In this document: positions 25,816-36,120 of the stretch, piece after piece
Position numbering within the stretch: position 1 is the stretch's first letter
Layout: each line of letters begins with the position of its first letter
Origin: Prorocentrum cordatum
Taxonomy: Eukaryota; Sar; Dinophyceae; Prorocentrales; Prorocentraceae
DNA: 64,000 nt
NCBI GenBank assembly: GCA_963575745.1
Contig: CAUYUJ010006569.1
Location: forward strand, 1-64,000
Direction: 5' to 3'
The notes under the pieces: generated by a model
What the model was told of the DNA's origin: nothing
The model's database searches: none
What the model saw: only the letters and a program-made list of their open reading frames with translations
Made by a program: the position numbers and the translations under genes

Positions 25816-25877
25816 TGGAGGAGGGAGGAGGGAGGAGGGAGGAGGGAGGAGGGAGGAGGGAGGAGGGAGGAGGGAGG
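25816..25877. repeat. (GGGAGGA)n heptamer tract at mega-element 5' side
   Basis: About eight perfect GGAGGAG-phase heptamers, ending GGGAGGCCT. Matches the tract at 11111-11190. Confidence 0.95.
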
Positions 25878-26071
25878 CCTCTGGGGCACGGGCCTCAGGA
25901 TGGGCCCCTGGCCGAGCGGCGGCCCGTCGGTGCACCCTCCGCTTCTCGGCGTGGACCACTTCTGCCCCCACAGGCAGACGGCACATCCTGCTGCGGCCGG
26001 CTGCTCCAGCTCCAGCTCCACGCCTCTGCACTGTACTCTCACCGACCGACCTTCCCGCACCCACTGTGGGC

Positions 26072-26181
26072 GAGCAACGACATATGTACATGTACGCCCT
26101 CCGCGGTCTTGCCTGCACGAACGTCCGCGTTGACAAGCACTCCAAGTGAAGCTAACCGCGTACGTGTACATATGTTGCTGG
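26072..26181. mobile_element. 110-bp inverted-repeat element
   Basis: Left arm GAGCAACGACATATGTACAT then GTACGC; right arm GCGTACGTGTACATATGTTG then CTGG. The arms are inverted copies over about 24 bp with few mismatches. No coding capacity; a MITE or a structural hairpin. Confidence 0.6.
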
Positions 26182-26344
26182 CCTCTGACACTGGGGCCAC
26201 CGGCAGCAGCACACCTGGCCGCAGAAGCCGCCCGTCCTGGACCTCCTACCGACTGCTAAAAAGACGGCAGCGCGTGGCACCGCACGCCCAACCACGCAGC
26301 ACGGCACACAGCGCGAACACCGACAACAGATATGCTATGCTATG

Positions 26345-26493
26345 CTGGGTCCCCGAGGGGCTTTCTTGCCCACATCTGCTGCATTGCCCACCGTGCAACG
26401 CAGTGGGTCCCGACGGGGCGTTCTGACCCACAGAAGAGACAATCAGAGCAGATGGCAGTGGGTCCCCAAGGGGCATTCTCACCCACAGAAGTA
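26345..26493. repeat. Three hairpin iterons, 55-58 bp apart
   Basis: Consensus GTGGGTCCCNANGGGGCNTT then CTNACCCACAGAAG starts at about 26345, 26403 and 26458. Each has outer arms GTGGGT/ACCCAC and an inner CCC/GGG pairing. Confidence 0.75.
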
Positions 26494-27009
26494 CTACATG
26501 ACATGAGGGCCTCAACCAACCTCCACTCCCTTCCAGCTCATCTTCTCGAGGCCACATCTCCCACACACTGTTCCGCGTCAACCTCCCGCCGTCCCCCCTC
26601 TTGTGCTGCCGGGATGGGCCGTGTCGACTGGGAGGAAGGACGCGGAGACTCACCGCAGGCAGTCCCGGCAAGGACCAGGGCGGCCGCGGCCGCACCACCA
26701 GGCCACCTGCCACAGCCGACACTGGCTCACCCACCTCAGTTGCCGAGTGGTGCGCCGCAGCCTCCATCCTTCAGATCCCGCCTGTCTGCCGCAGCACGCC
26801 TGCTGCAGCCTCGCGACAGCCGCGACCTTCGGCCGCCTGCCGCACCGGCAGCGGGAAGTGCATGGAATGGACCCTGGTGGCGACGGGCACTACACCGACA
26901 GAGCCACCGCCACGGACGGCATGAACCTCCCCCGCGCACGGTGGAAATCCTCCAAGCGGCCCCCACGCGGTCCGGGTACCTTACTCCTGCTTGTCAGGGG
27001 AGGGCAACA

Positions 27010-27142
27010 GCTGGCCATCGCTCGGACGCCCATTTCCTGTGTTTTCTCTGGTTTCGTGCGTGGCTTTTTCGCCAGCTGATCGAGGATGCTCCTCGATGGT
27101 CCTCGCCGAAGGAAAAATGCGCACGTCCGAGCGATGCCAGGC
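27010..27142. mobile_element. 133-bp foldback element
   Basis: GCTGGCCATCGCTCGGACG at the left pairs with CGTCCGAGCGATGCCAGGC at the right with one mismatch; pairing continues imperfectly inward and a smaller hairpin (GAGGATGCTCCTC) sits in the centre. Confidence 0.65.
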
Positions 27143-27270
27143 TTGTGCCTTCCAACATTGGCGGGCGTAGCCGACCACCTGCCCTGAGAGCGAGCGCGGC
27201 GCCCTGCCGCCGCCCAGCGGGCGCAGACCTCCCTCGCGCTCGGTGGACCCCCCCAGGCGGGTCGCGCGCG

Positions 27271-27297
27271 CCGAAGGCACTCTGGAAGTGCCTTCGG
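27271..27297. other. Perfect 11-bp hairpin
   Basis: CCGAAGGCACT and AGTGCCTTCGG flank a 5-nt loop CTGGA. No adjacent gene, so a terminator role cannot be argued. Confidence 0.7.
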
Positions 27298-27326
27298 TGC
27301 GGCGCAGGGGCGACCAAAAAATCCGC

Positions 27327-27410
27327 CGACCCTCCTCCTCCTCCTCCTCCTCCTCCTCCTCCTCTTCCTCCTCCTCCTCCTCATCATCATCATCCTCCGC
27401 TTCCTCCCCC
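27327..27410. repeat. (CCT)n tract with (CAT)n end
   Basis: CCT units, then TCATCATCATCATCC. Pyrimidine strand on plus. Confidence 0.9.
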
Positions 27411-28235
27411 CACTCCTAGCCCGTTCGATCAGGGTCGGCGGCACCGGCCGTCAGGCCTCTCCAATAAAGGTGTTTGCGTGCCAGTGGAGTTGTTTTTGCG
27501 GAGGTGGGCGCCCTGGCGCGGACGGCCGAACGACCCCTGCAGCGGGACACCCTGGCCACACGGTCGCCGCCGCAAAGACTGCCCGTTCAAGGCTGGCGCC
27601 GAGCAAAGGAGGCGCCGAAGCCCCGGGGTCGACGTTCTGGGAACCCTACGCCTGCCTGCAGGCGGGGGATCACGTCGTCGGCCTCGGGGGCGCCTGTGGG
27701 GATGCCTATGGACAGGAGGAGAGGCCCCTGCGCCTTCTACCTGGCGAGGTGTGGGCAGGGAGCACCACCGCCCACTGCCAATAGCTGTCACCTCCTTCGC
27801 CCTCCTCCTCTAAACCTTACCTCGTGTAGCCAGGCAGCCGCACCTGTCGCCAACAGGGTAGCCACGCCGCCGAGGAGACAAGCGCAGCCTGTGGCCGCTG
27901 CCGTGGAGAGTGTGGCCACCGCCAACACTCTACCTCCTCCTCCTCCTCCTCCTCCTCCTCCTCCTCCTCCTCCTCGCTCGTCGCTCTTCCTTGCTCCTCG
28001 CTCCTCATGCTGGCACCTTCCTGGACAGATGGTCACCTACAGCTATCTGGCCTCCAGTCCTGCTCTGCCAGCTGCAGCGCACTGGGATCGATCGCAGTCT
28101 GCACTTACTATCGTGAAGGGGCCCTGGGACACTCAAATAAATGGACACACATCCCAGGATTCCCCATATTTTTCTGGGTTTTTGTCTTCCCCTCACACTT
28201 CCCATATTTTACCATATCTGTCTGGGGATCGACGA
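27411..28235. other. No gene; contains (CTC)n
   Basis: No credible coding sequence. A (CTC)n tract lies at about 27929-27976. The motif GGGTCGGCGGCACCGGCCG (27433) recurs in diverged form at about 38817. Confidence 0.5.
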
Positions 28236-28239
28236 TGAA

Positions 28240-28286
28240 TTTTGTCTGTGTGTGTGAGTGTGTGTGTGTGTGTGCGCGTGCGTGTC
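28240..28286. repeat. (TG)n dinucleotide tract
   Basis: TG repeats with one AG and CG variants (TGTGTGAGTGTGTGTG, then GCGCGTGCGTG). Confidence 0.9.
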
Positions 28287-28940
28287 CTACTTTTAGCCAC
28301 CACTCGAGGGAGGGCTTGGCATCATCGGGAGGCATGGGGGGGGACACCAGAGGCCACCCTCGGCTCTCGTGGCCAGGGGCAGGGAGGCTGCGGCGCACAG
28401 GCGAACGCTACGCCCTTGTTGCCACACTGTCCTCCTCCTCGCACACTGCCGCCACTGCCACCACTGGCTCTCTTCCTCATCCTTGCGGTCCACTAGCTTG
28501 GTTTCCCTGCAGGCGGCGCAAGATGGCCCAAGCTCCTCGCAGTCCTCCGGGCCTCGTTTCGACACCCGGGGTGACGGCCCCTGCGGAGAGGATCCGTCAA
28601 CGCGCGACGGCTGCTCGAGCAGCTGGATCGCCCAAAGGCCACCTGTTTTGCGTTCTGCCTTGGGGGGCCCTCGAGGGACAAATCTTGGCTTCCTTCTCTC
28701 CTTCTCCCTGTCTGTCAGTCCTTGGATCTTCGCCTCCGGCTCCTGTCCAAGGCGTTCCTTTCCCTGTGCAAGCTCCTCGGCACCGCCTGCACCCCGGCCC
28801 GCCCTCCGGCCGCCTGAGGCCCCGCCCGCCTGTGCCCTGTCTCTCCAATTAGAGCTGTGCGTAGCCCGCCTGGCTTTTACCGGAAGAGGTTCGCTCTCGC
28901 CCTGCAGACCAAAAAAAACTGTCTGTCCTAGGGCTCCCAA
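28287..28940. other. No gene seen
   Basis: GC-rich sequence with open frames on both strands but no consistent protein signal, domain or splice structure. Confidence 0.4.
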
Positions 28941-29083
28941 CTTCGCGCTTCGCGCTGCGCGAAGCGCGAAGCGCGAATAACTTCGCGCTCTCGCGCCGCC
29001 CTCCCAAAGGGAGAATAGGAGGACGAGGAGGAGGGGGAGAAGGAACGAGGACCGCGAAGCGCGAAGCGCGAATAACTTCGCGC
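28941..29083. repeat. GCGCGAAG palindrome and its direct repeat
   Basis: CTTCGCGCTTCGCGC (28941-28955) is followed after one T by its exact inverted copy. A 30-nt stretch (GCGAAGCGCGAAGCGCGAAT then AACTTCGCGC) occurs at 28959 and again at 29054. Confidence 0.9.
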
Positions 29084-29244
29084 CCTCGAGGGAGCCCTTG
29101 CTGTCAGTCCTTCCTTCCTCTGCTTCTGCACACCGCGGGTGACCCCTGCAGCGGTGCTCCAGGGGCCACCTGGCCCCAGTCTGATCACCCCCCAGGGCCG
29201 ACCGTCCAGGGGGGGGGGAGGGCTACGAAAGTCGTCCGTCCCAG

Positions 29245-29355
29245 CCATCAGGAGTCAGGAGTCAAAAGGAGGAGGTGGAGCGTGGCCGAGGAATCAAAAG
29301 GAGGAGGAGGAGGAGGAGGAGGAGGAGGAGGAGGAGGAGGAGGTGGAGGAGGAGG
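29245..29355. repeat. (GGA)n tract
   Basis: GGA units, densest at 29298-29355. No retroelement was recognised beside it. Confidence 0.9.
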
Positions 29356-29575
29356 TCAGGAGGTCCCAGACTCGAATCGATAAGCCGAACCGGCGATCGA
29401 AATTGATCGGATCGGCGGGAATCGGCAGCCAAGTCGGGAGAAGCCGAATCGGCGGAAATCGGCAGGCCAGTAGGCCTCCACTGAGAACTCGGAATCCGAA
29501 GTCGAAGCAAATCGGAATCGGAAGCCATCGAAATCGAATCGAATCGAGTCGGAGGAATCGAAGCGAGCCCTGGGA
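29356..29575. repeat. AATCGG-rich degenerate repeat
   Basis: More than a dozen AATCG or ATCGG words (GAATCGATAAGCC, GGCGGGAATCGGCAG, ATCGAAATCGAATCGAATCG). A similar stretch is at about 39640-39790. Confidence 0.7.
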
Positions 29576-29775
29576 GGAGGGTGAGGGAGGGAGGGAGGGA
29601 GGACGAAGGCGGCCGAAGACGACGGCGACGAGCACGCCTCCCTCCGCCGGGAAGGAAAGCACGACGCCTGCCGTTCTTCTGTCGCAGCTTTCGGCCTCCG
29701 GGGGCCTTCGCCCGGCCGTGGGACCATCCAGGAAACGACTCGGGGGTCCAGGCCTCCGGGGAGGGAAGAAGGATC

Positions 29776-29945
29776 GGCGGCGAGCCTGGGGGGGGGAAAG
29801 GAGAAGGGGCGAGGGCTTCTGAGGAGTTCTCTGAGCCCTCCCCGAAGACACAGAAGACTTCTCGGAAGGCGCGGGTGCTTCTGAGAAGTCCCGCCGCCTC
29901 CGGAGAACGCCTTCTCCTTCTCCTTTCGCCCCTTCGCTCGCCGCC
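29776..29945. mobile_element. 170-bp element (CTTCTNAGAAG family, copy 2)
   Basis: The ends GGCGGCGAGC...AAAGGAGAAGG form imperfect inverted repeats, related to the 10863-11045 element. The interior has GCTTCTGAGAAGTCCC and CTTCTCGGAAGG. Confidence 0.65.
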
Positions 29946-29976
29946 GAAAGGAGGAGGCACGTTGGACGCTCATTCT

Positions 29977-30137
29977 GGGGACCTTCCTGGAGACACTTGC
30001 TCCACTCGTGCGTCGAAGCTGCGTCGAGCGTCCCTCGATTTGAATCGGCCCTGAGTCAAACCCGAGTCGAACCTGAGTCGGACTGGGGTCGAGCTAGAGT
30101 CGAACAGATCCGTTAGGTGGGCCCCAGGAAGGTCCCC
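29977..30137. mobile_element. 161-bp element with perfect 14-bp TIRs
   Basis: GGGGACCTTCCTGG at the left, CCAGGAAGGTCCCC at the right. The interior carries several GAGTCGAAC/GAGTCAAAC words. No obvious target duplication. Confidence 0.7.
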
Positions 30138-30640
30138 GACACGAGCACCACAGGCACGGGGAAGGAGTGAACAGAAGGAGCAGGAGCAAGAGCAGGCATA
30201 TCGGTGGCGGGCATGTCTGGAAGGCACGGTCCACTTCTCCGCAACGGACACTGACCTGCTCGACCTGGGCTGCGCGCCGGCACCGTACGAGGCGCGGGTG
30301 CTCCACGGCCGGGCCGTCAGCGCCTTGTAGCTGTTGATGCGTTTCCCCCGATTCGGCTTGCCTAAGGGGTTCTTACTTGGTTTTTGAGGAATTGATGCCT
30401 ACCGCGCCCGTTCCCCGGAGATCGGTTGGGGCCCACTGTGCCCCTTCCTCGGTTGTGCCTAAAGGGTTCTTGCTTGCCTAAAGGGTTCTTGCTAAGGGCT
30501 TCTTACCGTGTCCGGTCCTCGGAGGTTCCTCGGGCTCCCCGGGTTCCTCGGGCTCCTCGAGCCCCCGGTTGCCTCGTACTCTTACGCTGCCCTTCCTCGG
30601 AGGTTCCTCGGGTTCCCCGCCCCCGATTGCCCGCTGCCCC
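30138..30640. other. No gene; short repeats
   Basis: Repeats of GGGTTCTTGCT and GGTTCCTCGGGCTCC, low-complexity in part. No coding evidence. Confidence 0.5.
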
Positions 30641-30862
30641 ACATACATACATACGTATGTACGTACGCGCATACACGCATACGTACATCCAATCCAATCC
30701 GATCCGATCCAATCCAATCCAAATCACGACAGTTCACCACTTCACTGCAATACAATGCAGCCCAATACAATGCAATACAATGCAATGCAACACAACACAA
30801 TAGAACACACCACACACGTACATACGTACATACATACATACATACATACATACATACATACA

Positions 30863-30896
<34 letters not shown>

Positions 30897-31830
30897 CATA
30901 AATACATACATACATACATACATACATACATACATACATGCATGCATACATACATACATACATACATACATGCATGCATACACACATACGTACATACATC
31001 AATACATACATACATACATATATACATACACACACATACATACCTACCTACCTACCTACATATATACATACATACATACATGCATGCATGCATGCATGCA
31101 TACATACATACATGCACGCAAGCATACACACACATGCATACACAACTACATCAATGCATGCGTACATACATACATACATACGTGCATGCACAATATCACA
31201 TGTATGAACATGTATACATACATAAATACACTCATACATCCATCCATACATACATACATACATGCATACATACATACATACATGTATGCAACCATAAATG
31301 CATACACGTGTCCATGGATGCATGCATGCCTACATACATACAAGTACACGTGTATACGTACATGCGTATTTACTTACATACATGCATGCATACACACTTG
31401 CGTGCATGCATACATGCATGGCGTACACACATACATGCACACACATACATGCGTAGCTACGTATAAACATACAAACATACACACACATATACCAACATAC
31501 GTACATACCTACATACGTACATGTGCAACCACACCCATACACACATACACATACACGCACCTATCCAAACCTGCATGCATACATGCATGCATACACACAG
31601 GCATATAGACATGCAGCCGTGAGCACACGCGCATACACGCATCTGTACACACATACATACGTATATACGCGGACATGCATACATACATACATACATACAT
31701 ACATGCATACCTACATGCATGCACACAGATGCACATGTATACGTACATGCATGCACCCATACATACATACATACGTACGTACATACATACATGCACACAT
31801 ACCGATACACTTGTGCACATACATACATAC
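30641..31830. repeat. 1.2-kb (CATA)n microsatellite
   Basis: Interrupted tetranucleotide repeat ACAT/CATA with ATGC, CGTA and CACA variants. Frames on both strands stay open (His-Thr-Tyr-Ile or Met-Tyr-Val-Cys repeats) only because the unit lacks stops. Confidence 0.97.
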
Positions 31831-31839
31831 AAAACACTC

Positions 31840-32400
31840 CGACGGTAGGACCCCACACGATAATATATTTAGCTTGCCCCTCGCCCATGTCCTCTTCGAC
31901 TGGCGCAGGCCCTCCTCCCGCTTCTGCGTCCTCCTGCTCCTCATCATCATCATCGTCCTTCCCGCCCTACCCGTTAGACACGTTACATTTCTTATCCTCC
32001 TCCTCCTCCTGCTCCCTCTCCTCCTCATAGTTCCCCTCCTCCTCCTCGTCTGTTTCCTCCTCCTCCTCCTCCTCCTCCTCTCCTCCGCCTTCTCCTCCTT
32101 CTCCCCCTTCTCATCTCCATCCCGCCTGTTCTCCTCATGCACTTCTCTTTCCTCCTGGCAGGGGCGCGCATGCCGATTTTCCTCGGCGCCTTCGCCGCCA
32201 CGCCCAGCAGGCGCGTTCTCCGAGGACCAACCATTTCAAGTCCACGTCCACCCCCACCTCCTCTTCCCCCTCGTCCACCACATCCTCACTCCTCCTCCAC
32301 CCCTCACTCGAACCTTCTGCCCACTGGCGCGTCTGCGCAGCTCCCGACCCGCGCCAAAGAGACCCCCGAAACGAACCCCTCGCCATGCAAGTCTGCGCCG
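31840..32400. repeat. Pyrimidine-rich tract (CTC/TCC)
   Basis: CTC and TCC runs at 31930-32110 and 32245-32310 within C/T-rich sequence. No gene. Confidence 0.7.
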
Positions 32401-33030
32401 CCACGCGCGATTCATTCACAGACGAGGATCCCGCTCGAGACTTCCTCCATATTCAAGCCTGAGAAACTCAAAACTGACAACAAGCACAAGGATCCCGATG
32501 ACCCGATCGGATTACCAACATGACGTGCAGGCCCCATAGGGAGGGGACTCCCGCTTGAGTTTTCCTCTATATTCAAGCCGCAGGAGCCCAAAAGTGACGA
32601 CAGTTACAGGATTCCGACGACGCGCCACGGATTCGAACATGAAGCGCGGGCTTCATAGGGAATACGCTCCCGATTTAGACTTCTTCGCGATTCACTCTCA
32701 GAGGAGGCTCCCGCCTAAGACTTCCTCAAGATTCAGGCCTGAGGAGCTCAAAAGTGACGACAGCTACTTGATTTGGATAACCCGCTCGTGTTCGAACATG
32801 AAGTGCGGGCCCCATAGGCGTGGGATTCCCGCCTGAGACTTCCTTGCGATTCACTCACAAACGAGGCTCCCGTCTGAGACTTCCTCTGTGTTCAGGCCTG
32901 AAGAGCCCAAGAGTGACGACAGTTACAGGATTTGGATGACCCGCTCGGATTCGAACATGAAGTGCGGGCCCCATAGAGCGGGGGCTCCCGCCTGAGACTT
33001 CCTCGCGATTCACTCACAGGCAGAGCTCCG
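32400..33030. repeat. Four tandem units of about 155 bp
   Basis: Landmark GGATTCGAACATGAAG occurs at about 32629, 32790 (variant) and 32947, with a diverged copy at 32510. Each unit also has TGAGACTTCCTC and AGTGACGACAGTTACAGGAT. A related piece in inverse orientation is at about 38880-38970. Confidence 0.85.
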
Positions 33031-33059
33031 ATCATGATAGAGAGAGCGTGATCCACCGC

Positions 33060-34165
33060 CGCTGTACTGTGGAAAATCCCCCCCCTCTTCCTGCCAAACC
33101 CGGGGGTCCCCAACCCCCCCTCCGAAAATCCCCCTCCCTGCTCGAACCCCCCAGCAAAACCTCACCCCCTCCCCCTAGACACCCCCCCTCCGAAAAACCG
33201 AAGGGGTCACTAATTGTTCGAGCCCCCCCCCTTCCCCATCCCCAAGAAACCGGGGGGGGTCACTACCGGTTCGACCCCCCTCCCCCTCTCCAGCCAGAAA
33301 GCCGGGGGGGGTCACTACCGGTTCGAAACCCCCCCCACTCGCCGCTGGCAAACGACTCACGGGTCCCGACCACCGTCCTCACCACCGCCCTCGCCACTGT
33401 CCCCACTACCTCAGTCCCCACCACAGTCCCACTGTCCCTACTGTTCCCACCACTGTCCCCACTGTCCCCACCAGTGCCCACTCCACTCGCACTGTCCCCA
33501 CCACGGTCCCACTCCCCACTGTCCCCACCCCACTGTCCCCACCTCTGTCCCACCGTCCCCACTGTCCCAACCACTGTCCCCACTGTCCCCAGTCCCCACC
33601 ACTGTCCCACTGAGCTGTCCCAGTCCCCACCACTGTCCCACTGTCCCCGCTGTTCCCGCCACCGTCCCCACTGTGCCACTGTCCCATTGTCCCACCACCG
33701 TCCTCACCACCGCCCTCACCACTGTCCCCACCACCACCGCTCCCACCACTGTCTCACTCTCCCCACTGTCCCCACCAGTGTCCCACTGTTCCCACACCAC
33801 TGTCCCCACCACCACCGTCCCCACCACTGTCCCATTGCCCCGACTGTCCCCACCACTGTCCCACTGTCCCCGCCACCGCCCCACTCTCCCCACCGTCCCC
33901 ACCAGTGTCCCCACCAGTGTCTCACTGTCCCCGCTGTCCCCACCACTGTCCTCACCACCGCCCCACTCTCCCCACTGTCCCCACCTTTGTCCCACCGTCC
34001 CCACTCCCCACCAGTGTCCCCATCACTGGCGGCGAGGAGGGTCGAACCAGTAGTGACCCCCCCCCCTTCCGGAGGAGGAGGGGGGGCTTCGAACCATATA
34101 GTGACCCCACAACGGTTTTCGATGGGGGGGACGGGTTGGAACCCCCCAGTGACCCCCCCCGAAAA
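33060..34165. repeat. Palindromic complex around a CCCACTGTCCCC minisatellite
   Basis: The core at about 33360-34020 is built of CCCACTGTCCCCA-type units. To the left are three copies of GGGGTCACTA...TTCGA; to the right are three copies in inverse orientation (TCGAACCAGTAGTGACCCC; TTCGAACCATATAGTGACCC; TTGGAACCCCCCAGTGACCC). Confidence 0.85.
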
Positions 34166-34189
34166 GCAGAACACGCTCTTTCTCATGAT

Positions 34190-34272
34190 GGCATGGTGAT
34201 AAGAATAAATGTATGATGATGGTGATGGTTAGTGCTGGTGACTGATGATGGACTGATGATGGTGATGGTGAG

Positions 34273-34319
<47 letters not shown>

Positions 34320-34800
34320 ATGATGATGATGACGATGATGTTGGATGGTGTCAATTATGATGATGGTGATGATGATATGATGATGGTGATGGTGAGTGAT
34401 GAGGGTTGACTGGTGACGATGATTGTGACGATGATGTTGATGGTGATGATGTGTGTATGATGATGGTCATGGTGATGGTGATGATGGTGATGAGTGTGCG
34501 AGCGAATGATGATGACCATGGTGATCGTGATTATGATGAAAAGGAGAGGGTGTGGGATGATGACGCGATTCATAACGATAGCAAGATGACGGACGATGAC
34601 ATGATGATGAGTGAGTGGGTGATAAGTGAACGTGGCTGTCTGAGTGAGAGTGAGTGTGAGCAGTTGATGATGGTGATGATTGCCGATGACCACAATGCAA
34701 CCATGATGTGATAATGAATAAGCGGGTGATGAATGAATGAGCGAGTGAGTGAACGGGTGGTCATGATGATCGGTGATCATGACGGGATGGTGATGACAGG
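34190..34800. repeat. TGATGA/GATGGT repeats
   Basis: Trinucleotide and hexanucleotide repeats (ATG)n with GGTGAT variants, decaying to the right into GAGTGAGTG. Confidence 0.95.
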
Positions 34801-36120
34801 AGGGAGGGAGTGAGATGTGAAGTGAGGTTCCTGCGCGGAGATGTGCAGAGAAAGCAAGAAACAAGAACCCCAGTTAAGAACAAACGTGCATACAACTCCT
34901 CGGGCGCGCCTATTGAATTTTGTCGAGTTCACTCTGGGCTCATTTTCAAAGGAAATCCCCTAATCGGGGTCGCGCCGGGTTCATTCTTTATATTGATTGT
35001 GTGCTTCGTGTTTCGGCAGTGTCTTGGCAGGAGCAGGAGCAAGAAGATACGCCGTGGTCGCCGCCGTCGCCGTCGGGGACGAACTGACCTGGGACAATGC
35101 AAACCTGGGTCAGTCAGGCTTTGCAGGGTCCTGCAAGATCCTGTAGGCTCCTGGAAGATCCTGCACGCAAGCCCAGGTCAATGCACCCCTGGCTCTGCAG
35201 GATGCTGCAAGATCTGGCGCTCTGGCTGACCCCCGTTTGCACTGACACCCGTCTCACAAGGCTCGGGGAGGAGGGAACAGGAGGAGCAGGAGCAGGAGCA
35301 GGCGGGAGCAAGAGGCGTCGCCGTGGCCGCCGGCGTCACCGCCTTCCCCCGAACCCGAACTCCAGCGTTGTGCCCTTTTTCACAGCGCGGCCCCCCGGAG
35401 GCTTAGAACCCTTCCCCAAGGCCCAGCCCATCGAGTCCCAGGCCGCTGGGGCCTGGTGAGGGCCCCAGATAGGAAGTAAAATTGCCAAAGCATTCGACGC
35501 TGAGCTTCCCAGAAGTACAATCCAAGCGCACAGTTTTGGATGCGCAGTAAGGATGCAAGGGCCTCGGAAGGCCATGTTGACGTCGTTCGAGCGGGCCGTG
35601 GCCAACCAAAGTGGCCAAGGATGGGCCGAGGGGGGAAGGGTGCAAGGCTAACCTTGGAAAGTCGCTCCTCACTATGCTACCTGACTGCATGCGCATGTGA
35701 CTCTCTGGCTTTTCCTCCCGTGGGTGCCTGAGTGGCGAGAGTCTTAGCCCGCGGCGGCTGAGCGCCCCCATCCAAGGATGATGAGCAACGAAAGTACCGG
35801 GCAAGGGGCCGTCTCAGCAGAGGTATCGCACCAAACCGCCCAGAACGTTTTTTCCTTAGTGCAAAGACGGGAACCTGAGTGAGGCCACCTCTTCATCGCG
35901 TTATTCGGGTCAAGGTTTCTTGCTCTGATAAGGGAGACACCGCCCGTCGCGCTTCTTTCACGACGAGGAGTGGTAGTCCTCGCCCAATGCTCCTCGCCGT
36001 CTGGTTTTCGGGCCATCCATCGGGTCTCCCACGGCCGTCCGGAACGTTCCGGACACCCCCAGAGCGCTCTCGGACCCCGAGGCGGGAGAACCGCCGCGGA
36101 CCGGCGAACCCTAGGGTTCC
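34801..36120. other. No gene seen; minor repeats
   Basis: No credible exon. Short repeats: CAGGAGCAGGAGCA at 35029 and 35280; GATCCTG and GGTCCTGCAAG words at 35120-35220. Confidence 0.45.

Larger units (their letters stand above)
11191..25817 (-). mobile_element. 14.6-kb multi-ORF non-LTR retroelement ('mega-element')
   Basis: Limits: on the sense (minus) strand the element follows (TCCTCCC)n at 25877-25816, begins with a spliced-leader-like sequence (25813-25803) and ends in A8 (11199-11192) directly before the same kind of heptamer tract at 11190-11111. Order of content: zinc ribbon and coiled coil ORF1; RNase H; AP endonuclease; RT; C2H2 fingers and a methyltransferase-like domain; a Pro-rich ORF; three small ORFs; and a 2.3-kb 3' region with three related structured blocks. 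Long open frames (1272 and 815 residues) show the copy is recent. The RNase H lies before the endonuclease, unlike LINE-A and LINE-D. Confidence 0.75.
26494..27326. other. No gene; two inverted repeats
   Basis: Open frames here lack protein character and I see no exon. Contents of note are a foldback at 27010-27142 and a perfect hairpin at 27271-27297. Confidence 0.5.

Noticed and set aside
27271-27297. Transcription terminator
   Set aside because: Good hairpin but no gene on either side and no T tract; the genome is eukaryotic.
26332-27813. A 493-codon plus-strand open frame
   Set aside because: It runs through (CCT)n and hairpin sequence and has no domain or consistent protein composition.
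30508-32539. Long open frames (up to 366 codons) through the CATA repeat
   Set aside because: The tetranucleotide has no stop in these frames, and both strands are open alike.
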